This document shows positions 55,079 to 64,000 of a stretch of DNA of 64,000 bases, piece after piece. A model generated the notes under the pieces. It saw only the letters and a list, made by a program, of their open reading frames with translations. It did not search any database and was not told the origin of the DNA. The position numbers and the translations under genes were made by a program. The DNA is from Centrapalus pauciflorus (taxonomy: Eukaryota > Streptophyta > Magnoliopsida > Asterales > Asteraceae): assembly GCA_020465985.1 (NCBI GenBank), contig JAANYP010002036.1:679580-743579 (forward strand). Reading direction: 5' to 3'. How positions within the stretch are numbered: the first letter of the stretch is position 1; each line of letters starts with the position of its first letter.

Positions 55079-55613
55079 CTATATATTATAATAAAACAAA
55101 ACAATTCATGTCATATGTCACTTCTACAATACAAGAAAATTAATTTTTCCACCTTTTTTTTCAAATTTAATACCTTAACTTAATTGTATTAAATTTTGAC
55201 TTTATTTTTTTTCATTAATTAATTAGTAATAAATTAGATTTTGTAACATTTAAAATTAATGTTTACCTAAAATAAATATATATTATTATTATCCATAATA
55301 ATCATAATTAGATCCAAATGTAATAATTTGAATTAGTTATGGAAATTATTATTATTATGTATAATAAATGAAAACATCAAATGTCACGTGTCACCTTTAC
55401 GTTCACCAAAAAGATAATTACAACTTATAAAAAATAAAAGATAAATACAATTTAATATTTTTGAAAAAGATAAATATACCCTATTTTTTAATCTGTAAAT
55501 AATAAAAAATAAACACAAATATTATTTTTGTATGTTTTTATTTTTACTCATATGCATTTTATATAAATAAATTTAATTAAAAATATCCACGTATTACGTG
55601 GGTTATAAACTAG
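55079..55613 (+). mobile_element. Non-autonomous Helitron (about 535 bp)
   Basis: The 3' end is clear: hairpin CCACGTATTACGTGG (55587-55601), then CTAG at 55610-55613 before a T. The 5' end is approximate (CTATATATTATAATAAAAC near 55079). Confidence 0.6.
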
Positions 55614-56245
55614 TTTATAGTTTTATATGAATAGAATGTTTTATCAAACCGCTATACAATAAATATTTAAATAAAATTATGTAATATACTTCCATATATA
55701 GTTTATCCAAATTTAAACGAATTTATATAAATCCTTATTTTCATCATCTTCACCAACAAAAGACCATCCACATTCTAATGATATATGATGTATCACTAGT
55801 TCATTAATTAATAAAACTACCAACATTACCCATAATCATGTTTGCACGTTCGTTAACCAAGAAATATTTAGACAAAGCATTATATTCGACCCAAAAATAT
55901 TTTAACGAAGCATCATCCTCAACCCAAAAACATGAATGCACATTCCTTAACCCAAAATCATGATTGCATCATCTTCAACCCAGAATTATGATTGCATGTT
56001 CATTAACCTAGAACCATGTTCATACCCCAGAAAAATGATTGGATCATCTTCAAGATCGATCTTTATTTTAAGTGACAGTCTGCTCAATCACAAACTGCAT
56101 CATCTTTGTTTCGTCATCTTCAAGATTGATCTTTGGGTGTTAATCCTAAAAGGTTATCCCAAATATATCAAGAAAGGTTGTAGAGGGGAGAAGGAATTGA
56201 AGGGTGAATATAGTCAAATTAAAATAACATAGATTATTCTAAAAA
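55614..56245. other. AT-rich spacer with degenerate short repeats
   Basis: At 55850-56060 a degenerate unit of about 35 bp (ATGATTGCATCATCTTCAAC and variants) recurs. A 90-codon frame at 55960-56232 is a by-product of it. Confidence 0.4.
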
Positions 56246-57342
56246 CTAGTTTATGACCCACGTATTACGTGAATATTTTTAATAAAAAAATTTTATATGT
56301 AACATAATGTTTATATATTTTATTGCATGAAATAAAATGTTATATAATATGTCTTATATAATAAAAGTTGTTTTTTAATGATTTTTTTGAACTTTATATT
56401 TTTTAATTTAATATAGTTTAGTTGATACAAATTGAGATTTTAGTTTATTATAATGTAATACAGATATATTTCATTACAAAGTAATATTTATATATTAAAA
56501 AATAAAAAAGTGTATTTATCTTTTTAAAAATAATAAATTGTATTTACCTTTTTTTATTTGTAGACTAAAAAGTAATATTTAGTATTTATCTTTTTAAAAC
56601 CAATATATTGTGTTCATCCTTTCTTATCTATACTACTATATAAAACATTAGTTTATTACCTGCATATTAGATAAATATTTTGATATATAGTTGTTTATAT
56701 TAAATACATATAAACTAAGAATTAAAATATAAAAAAATTAATTTTATTACAAAAATAATTACAAGAATTATATAATTATTATTTCTCGTAAACTATAATT
56801 TTTCTAGACTTATAAATATATATGACTAAAAATAAGTTTTTTTATATTTAAACTTTCTATTATATTGTAGTTATCAATTATTAAAATATGAATATTTTTT
56901 TTAAATCTTATTATATTAGACGTAAATTTAGAAAGATATGATTTTCATATTATTTGTTTTTCCTATAATAGAATTGGTCACATGTGAATTGCTGATGATT
57001 ACACATGACATCACGAGAAATATGTAAAATTATTCATTTATTTTTAGTTATAAATAGAGTTAAAACATGTAATATTTAATTTAAATTTTAAAAATTAAAA
57101 AAATTATTTTATAAATCAATTATATAGTTCTAGATAATACATTTTAGGTAAATTAGATGTTAAATTAGGAAGTATTTAAAATCCTTTAAATTATATTAGT
57201 AATCTTTTAGATTCTTTATAAATCAATTGTATAAGTTAATTTGAAGAGTTATTTTAGGCAAAATGAGTGGGAAAACAAAAATTAGGAGTACTGAGGGAAT
57301 AACAAGTGTCACGAATTATTTTGCTTTATTAATATATATAGA
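56246..57342 (-). mobile_element. Non-autonomous Helitron (1097 bp), possibly composite
   Basis: On the minus strand it starts TCTATATATATTAATAAAGC at 57342 (after A), and ends with hairpin CACGTAATACGTG (56271-56259) and CTAG at 56249-56246 before T. Its 5' part (GTGACACTTGTTATTCC) resembles the internal 5' end at 15690. A TCTATACTACTATATAAAAC word at 56627 suggests a second copy inside. Confidence 0.65.
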
Positions 57343-57370
57343 TATAAATGTGTATGTTTATATTAACAAA

Positions 57371-57728
57371 CTTGTTTATTTACCCGTATAATATACGAAT
57401 CCGTTTGAATAATAATTGTTTTAATAAATTAAAAATTTTAGAATAATTGTAGAATTTGAAAACAAACTATTAATTTTATGAAGGAGATGTGACTTAATAT
57501 TTATTTAAACATTATACACTATAGAATGAAATATATTATTAAAATAATTTAAAAAACCTCCAATTAATGAATGAAAAAATCATAGTAAAATCCTTAGTTT
57601 TATTTATAATCAATTATAAAACATAATTGAGATAAAATAAACCTTATCTGTATTAATAAATAATATCAACACTTAAAATTAGGAATGTTTATTTGCAAGT
57701 GTCGCGTATTATTGTATTAACCATTGAA
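57371..57728 (-). mobile_element. Degenerate Helitron
   Basis: The minus strand has a hairpin CGTATATTATACG followed by CAAG (57374-57371) in place of CTAG, and a 5'-like end (CGCGACACTTGC near 57690) similar to the preceding Helitron. Confidence 0.35.
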
Positions 57729-60099
57729 AAGTGTGTCTATTAACCCAAAGTTGGTAATAGAATCTCTAAAACATAACAAGTATAATTGAATTGAAATTAT
57801 ATATTTAAACAAAAAAAATTATAAAGTACACCTGTCAATTTAAGACATCACAAATTGGCAATATAGTTAAGTGCCAAGTGGCATTTTAGTTACACTAATC
57901 TAAGACACACTCAGACAAGTTACAATGTAATAACTCACTAAGACTCACTCACTGGTTGACACACTTGGTGTTTTCAAACAAGACTTGACTGATCAGCTTT
58001 AGAAACACTAAACAACTTTGAGGACAATTTCACTAAGAACAGCTTAGACACGTTTTGGTTTTTGTCTCTCAAGTTGAAGTTGAACATGCATGCATGGATT
58101 CACGTATTCTTTTTATTGTGCTCACTTTTCTCTCTTCTTGGAAACTTCTTTATATAGTTTCCAAGATGGATTCTAGTGTAGCTTCTTCATACTACAGAAT
58201 ATTTGTCTTGTTCTTTTGTCTTATGTTGCCTTCATACTGTTAGGTTAATACGTTTTAAGTTAGTTATAACTTTCAAGTAAAATATATAAACATAACATTC
58301 TATTTATTATGACATAAATATTTTGTTATATTAATATGTTTTGGTTTAATTATAATTTACAAGAAAATGATATAAATATAACAGTTTATTTGTTTTGAAT
58401 TAAATATTTTAACGTAACAAAATTTTTAAATCAAAACAAATAGAATATTAAATTTAAACCGAAATAATAATGTAACAAATATCTAAATCCAAAAGAATTA
58501 AATCGTAAGTTTATATATTTTTCTAAAAAATGTATAATGAAATCAAAATATAGTAACGTAATGAAATAAATAAATGGAAACATACAAAATATAAAAAATA
58601 TATAAATATTACAATAATGAAATCTAATATAAAGGAAATTTTAATAAATAAATTAAATACATAATAAAAAGTAAAATAAATTAATTAAATAGTTAAAAAT
58701 ATTACTTTAATAAAAAATAATTACATCTTAAATAATAATTATTAAATCATCAATTATTAAATCAAGATTTAAAGGTTAAAAAACAAAAACAAAATTCATG
58801 AAAAGAAAGTGACCAAAATTGTGATTAAAGAAAATGATATAACTGTCATTTAGGGGGAAAAAAAGAGACAAGAGGACCATTCAAGTAAACAATGTAAATA
58901 AGTACCGTTTATGCAAAACTGAAACCACAGGAACTGAATCCAAAATTTTTATGCAAACTACAAGGAACATTTTTGTAATTTACTCTAATTTTTATAATAG
59001 AGCAATGAACATTCTTGATTTTTTAATGTTTGAAACCTTTAAACTTTGTTTGTTACCTCTTTGTAGATTGATTTTTATTACTTCTTTGTAGATTATTTTA
59101 TAATAAAAAAAGTCATAGGACACAGAGTCGATATTTTCAGCCGACAAACACAATAGTTTAGGCTTAATGACTTATTAATGGTTAACATAGTTAACCGATA
59201 AGTAAATTTAACCTATTATCTATTAACTGCTAACTTAAATTGAATCAAACAACATCGAACGATAAAAAAACATTTAATTGATCTATAGTTTCAATTATGA
59301 TTTGGTTTTAGTCACTGTCTTTCAATGTTGTCGCTGCCTTCTTCCCTTATTATTTTACATAGTATCATGTTAGTTTTTGTCTCCCTAGCGCCAGGCTTAT
59401 ACGAAGTGCGCTGCAATTGTAAGCTCTTGTACACGTGATCGATCCGTCGCACCTCTATATTCTATCGATTACATCCAAAGACTCCAATTTTCCAAAAGTG
59501 TGGTGGTTATAGATCCATTGCTCCATTTATGTTTACTATTTATACAATTTGTCCATTTTTATTATTACAACACTTTTATTATTTGTTGTTCAAGTTTTAT
59601 CGTTTAATATTTTTTTGTTTCAACTGTGTGAGAGTACTAGATAGAATAAAATTTTAGTATTTAGCATAGATTAACTATTTAATTAACTTAGTCAGTTGTT
59701 TTGATGGGTTGGGGTCCATTATAGTCGTTGTTGTATCTTTTGTATTTTATAGATATTGATTATTATAACACATTTTACGTACAAGATTTTATTATTGTAT
59801 ATACATGATGAAGAACAATCTTAGATTAAAGTTTAGTTTCTATGGGGTGTAGACCTATTAAATGGCAATGTGTTAAAGGGCTAAACCCTATATTGCTCTT
59901 GAAAAGTACATTGTATTATCAAGTATATGGATCGAAGAACCTCTAATTACATGTTACAATAACAACAAAACCGAAAAATATCTTTGTACGAGTGTTAAGT
60001 TATAAGATCAATTAATTAAAATCTTTAAAGAATGGTGTAAGATAAACTACAATAAAACTAAAATAGAAACTATACATGTATATTTTAGTCAGAATAAGT
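57729..60099. other. AT-rich intergenic DNA
   Basis: A 62-codon frame at 58055-58243 has a hydrophobic start (MDSRILFIVLTFLSSW from 58094) that could be a signal peptide, but no family is recognised. The stretch 58870-58985 is a degraded arm of the foldback MULE family. Otherwise nothing is seen. Confidence 0.4.
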
Positions 60100-60176
60100 A
60101 TATTGGGGCATTTAATAACTAAACTAAATTCAGTCACTAAAACTCTCAGTCACTAAATGGCATTTTTGTTGTAGTG
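60100..60176 (-). mobile_element. Terminal fragment of a CACTA-type element
   Basis: The minus strand begins CACTACAACAAAAATGCC at 60176, with AGTGACTGA-like subterminal repeats. CACTA followed by such repeats is typical of En/Spm-like elements. The opposite end was not found. Confidence 0.5.
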
Positions 60177-60779
60177 ACATGATAAAACTATAAGTGTCTG
60201 AAAAATGTAAACGAAAACCAATGATAAATATAATTCAAATAGCTATTACTAAAAACGCCTAGAGAAGCTAACCATACACTTATTTGATGTATATAGAAAC
60301 ATAAAATCTTTTAACAAGTATTCAAATATTACTTTTAAATAATATAAACTATATAATTCTAGGTTGGTGATGTTTGATAAGCAGGAATATAAGTATTCAA
60401 ATATTACTTTTAAATAATATAAACTCCAAGAGTCTAATTAATTTTTTTATTATATATTCACTGCAGAGATATAATATCTTTGTGGTGGATTCGAATTGTA
60501 ACTCCAAAATGGGTTTGGGTTTTAATTAACAACGTTAATTTCTCTTCTGTTGGTTGAGATGCAAATAAAAATTCACTGGTAACAAAAATAAAAATAAAAA
60601 AATAAAAAAATAAAAAAAAAAAAAGATTTTAAACAAAACAAAAGAAGAAGAAGATATTTTCAAAGGTAATGAGTTGGCCCAACTGCCCAACCCAACTCAG
60701 CCCATAACCATTTGGAGCCTTTCACGCCTCGGCATTTTTATTGTTGTATTTAGTAAAGATTAGTGCAACACGTGTGTAT

Positions 60780-60783
<4 letters not shown>
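60177..60783. other. AT-rich DNA with a local duplication
   Basis: AAGTATTCAAATATTACTTT and the following 16 bases occur at about 60319 and 60391, separated by about 35 bp. An A-rich run covers 60580-60625. Confidence 0.5.

Positions 60784-60854
<71 letters not shown>
60784..60854. repeat. (TA)n tract
   Basis: About 71 bp of TA repeat left of E11. Confidence 0.96.
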
Positions 60855-61293
<439 letters not shown>

Positions 61294-62264
61294 GACACCC
61301 TTGCCACAACAACCACCATTAACAAGACACCCAGGATTAATCACCAATACATCAATTACATAATGATCTGATTACTTAATTAAAGTGCGGAAGCAATTAA
61401 AGTACAAAATAAAGTATTACAACAGTTTCTAATCACTCTACAGTGCTACAAAGGTTACATGTCTATATCTAAAAAAAAATTCCATAACATTACATTGTCC
61501 CAAATTTATTACAACATTAATCTCAACAATAAGTTACCAAATAAGCAACTGAGTCTTCAATTCACTTCAAACAACAACCTAGCTAGATGGTCCCGCAGCT
61601 GATTTTCCTTTTCCTGTAAAAATTTCAACAACTAAAACGTAAGCGAATGCTTAGTGAATACATAGATTGCGCATATTATAAATATTTATGAAGCCCAAGA
61701 GTAACCCCGACGACAAACGTCGTATACTCTCTTCGTACACCAAGTACGGACCAGAGCAGCAGCCCCTTCGAGCCCAAAGCTCGGCATTTACACATACCAT
61801 CTGAGACAAACGAACGATCGGAGATGACATACTGCCTACCGGACCTGGAGGGATCAGCTCCAGCGTCATATAGCACAGTAACATCAGAGTTAACGATGCG
61901 ACCCACCGGTCCATCACTAGATGCACAACAATCGAACGGACATGCAACAAGTAAGAATGTGCATCTAAATCTACGCAAGTTAGTAGAATTCCAACCAAAC
62001 AAATGAAACAACAGGTCTCAGCAGGCAAAGCTTAACATAAATCAGATATAATCATGCGAAATCTACTGTACTCACAGTGGTTGCGTAAATAAACTTTAAT
62101 CGATATTATTTCTCCTCGGGCTTTCAACCGGATCCACCAAGTACCCCACTGTGGGTTAAACAACACCACAAGGGACCTGTACGTCAGTTGTAACAACATA
62201 TCGTGTCAATATCTTGTTTAATTTTATAAACAATAATTTATAGATTTTTTTTTTTTGCAATATC

Positions 62265-62560
62265 TGATCCCTATTTCGGATCCATGTCCGAATTCGGATC
62301 CCACCCGAATTCGGACCCCAATTCGGTCCCCATGTTAAGTTCGGACAATGCCAATTTCGGACCCCATTAGGTCCCAATTCGGACAATTGCAAATTTCGGA
62401 CCCCATCCGAATTCGGACCAATCCGGATCCCAACACTTAGAAATTATTTCTGTTTTTGTATTTCCCAAATTCGGATTTCGTCCTAAGTTCGAGGCCATCC
62501 GAATTCGGACCAGATCCGAGTTCATCTCGGATCCGAATTCGGACCCCCTTCGAATTTATG
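62265..62560. repeat. CCGAATTCGGA-iterated patch in the right LTR
   Basis: Ten or more variants of TCCGAATTCGGACC are interleaved with short spacers, as in the left LTR. Confidence 0.75.
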
Positions 62561-63036
62561 CAGTTTCGAATATTTTCCAGATTTTAATCCAAGTCATTTT
62601 TGCACTTACTCAGTATGTGAAATAACACCAACTAAAATATACTTGTTTTCAACCATTTTAACACTTACATTAGCATGCTTTCATACCAATCTACATCCTT
62701 TTTGACCATTTTTATTCATCCATTCGAACACACACTAAAAACACACACAAATCTCTAAAAATCATACTTCCAGGTCGAATCAGAAGCTGAAACTTGATAT
62801 CTAGCATCATATATACTAGATTTAAACTAATCCATAATAAAACCAAACATGCATTAACATTTGAATCTCCAAAAATCAAATTTTCGGTTCATATAAAAAC
62901 CGAACCACATGTTCAATATTCTGAAATTTAAAAGATTTTTACCTTAAATCGATGATTGTAGTGTTGGTATATCCTTCCTACCAATCTTGTTTCCGATTTT
63001 CAGCTTCAAAATCCAAGCTTTGATGATCTTCGAATT

Positions 63037-63038
<2 letters not shown>

Positions 63039-63069
<31 letters not shown>

Positions 63070-63081
63070 GAGAGAGAGAGA
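63039..63081. repeat. (GA)n microsatellite
   Basis: About 20 GA units with one CC interruption inside the LTR. Confidence 0.95.
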
Positions 63082-63461
63082 GTTCTAGTGAGAGAGTGTC
63101 TTTGTTTCAAAATGGATGGAAATGATAATTTTTCCCCCTTTTTATTTCCATCATTCAACTCTTGGCACATTTCACCCCTCCACTTATCCGGTTCCATAAA
63201 ATACTGATTTTTATAAAATAAAGAATTCCATCTTTATTTTATTTTCCTTAACAATTATTAATAATTTATTCACTTAAATAATTTTAAATTTCTCAATTTC
63301 TAATTGAAGCAACAAACTTTATAATTAATCCAAAACTTCGTACCAACTTTCATAATTTAACTTAAATTACAAATTTAAACTTAATAAACTTCAAAATATA
63401 ATAATTTAAATCCGAGGATGTTACAGCATGGGCTCCACCACGCTAAACTTCGTCCTCGAAG

Positions 63462-64000
63462 TTACTCGGATCCGAACAGTTTCGGATACTTCTTCAACAT
63501 CTCCGCCTTTGTCTCCCAAGTATGATTGGATCCTTTGTGATGCTTCCAACGTACCAGTACCATTTCGATCTCCTTGCTCCTTAGCTTCTTTACTTTCGTA
63601 TCTAACACACATTCAGGCTCTTCAACATATCGGAGCCTTTCATCAATCTGCAGCTCAGCGTGATCAACCCAATCTTCATTTTCTGCAGTGAAAGACTTCC
63701 TAAGATTCCCAACATGAAACACCGGGTGTATGCCCGACATCCCTTCAGGCAATTCTAACCGATAAGACTGATTTCCAACTTTTTCAGCGATCCTAAATGG
63801 TCCGACGAATCTTGGAGCCAACTTTCCCCTCTTCACAAAACGAGTAACACCCCTCATCGGTGATACTTTCAGATAAACCCAATCGTTCACCTCAAAACTG
63901 ATTGGTTTATGTCTCCTGTCGTAGTAACTTTTCTGACGATCCTGGGCCGCTTTTATGTTCTGCCTGATCAACTGTATTTTCTCGTTTGTTTCTTGAAGCA
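63462..64000 (-). CDS. Gypsy pol C-terminus: integrase tail and chromodomain-like end (partial)
   Basis: The frame is open from the right edge to TGA/TAA-type stop at 63462-63464. It carries the end of integrase (QDRQKSYYDRRHKPISF, then VYLKVSPMRGVTRF, KLAPRFVGPFRI, YRLELPEGMSGIHPVFHV) and a short chromodomain-like segment (VLVRWKHHKGSNHTWETK ... KYPKLF). In chromoviruses this domain is thought to steer integration toward particular chromatin. No lesion is visible in the part present. The polyprotein N-terminus lies outside the window. Confidence 0.9.
   Translation of the reverse strand, partial: LQETNEKIQLIRQNIKAAQDRQKSYYDRRHKPISFEVNDWVYLKVSPMRGVTRFVKRGKLAPRFVGPFRIAEKVGNQSYRLELPEGMSGIHPVFHVGNLRKSFTAENEDWVDHAELQIDERLRYVEEPECVLDTKVKKLRSKEIEMVLVRWKHHKGSNHTWETKAEMLKKYPKLFGSE

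Noticed and set aside
55960..56232. 90-codon plus-strand frame
   Set aside because: It overlaps degenerate ATGATTGCATC-type repeats and has no domain-like features.
58055..58243. Small secreted peptide gene
   Set aside because: A hydrophobic start is visible, but there is no recognised family, clear promoter or conservation evidence; kept only as a note in the region entry.

Overview
This window is nuclear plant DNA, most likely from a eudicot. It is very AT-rich, carries plant-type retrotransposons (Ty3/Gypsy chromovirus-like, Ty1/Copia, Athila-like), Helitrons, hAT, MULE and TA-associated TIR elements, and its only convincing host genes are intronless plant basic secretory proteins. An aster-family host is possible but is a guess. 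No prokaryotic features, rRNA, canonical tRNA or CRISPR array were seen.

The host content is one tandem family of five basic secretory protein (BSP/PR-17, plant metallopeptidase-like) genes, all on the minus strand: 12466-13164 (intact), 16440-17177 (intact frame, zinc motif HExxH changed to HExxD), 27855-28556 (intact), 36692-37384 (one in-frame stop) and 42495-43182 (several lesions). Copies 3, 4 and 5 still share proximal promoter and 3' flank sequence, so they serve as internal references for what was inserted later. These proteins carry signal peptides and are expected in the apoplast; family members are induced in defence.

Layout: 1-5831, 5' part and 2.4 kb 5' LTR of a decayed minus-strand Gypsy element; 5832-12465, AT-rich DNA with a Helitron-like element, a hAT element and a moderate-GC block of unknown origin; 12466-17177, BSP1, a TIR element, a Helitron and BSP2; 17455-21163, nested MITEs, a SINE and a foldback MULE; 21302-27282, a young Athila-like element without pol whose 5' end carries an extra partial LTR; 27855-31002, BSP3 and a second foldback MULE; 31061-34531, four TIR elements separated only by (TA)n tracts; 34532-43182, LTR-element remnant, BSP4, two hAT elements, more TA-embedded elements and BSP5; 43284-49363, a young Copia element with perfect TSD and one frameshift; 49646-54283, more TA-embedded elements, one of 3.1 kb filled with a 21-bp palindromic satellite; 54284-60783, Helitrons and AT-rich DNA; 60784-64000, a truncated TA-embedded element abutting the 3' LTR and pol 3' end of a second Gypsy element.

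The most striking pattern is that eleven TIR element copies, from families with unrelated interiors, lie in (TA)n microsatellites and nearly all share the terminal syntax GGWTC-N8-ACC on intact ends. This suggests one mobilising machinery that uses TA repeats as landing pads. All boundaries and identities here were read by eye; no database search was possible.
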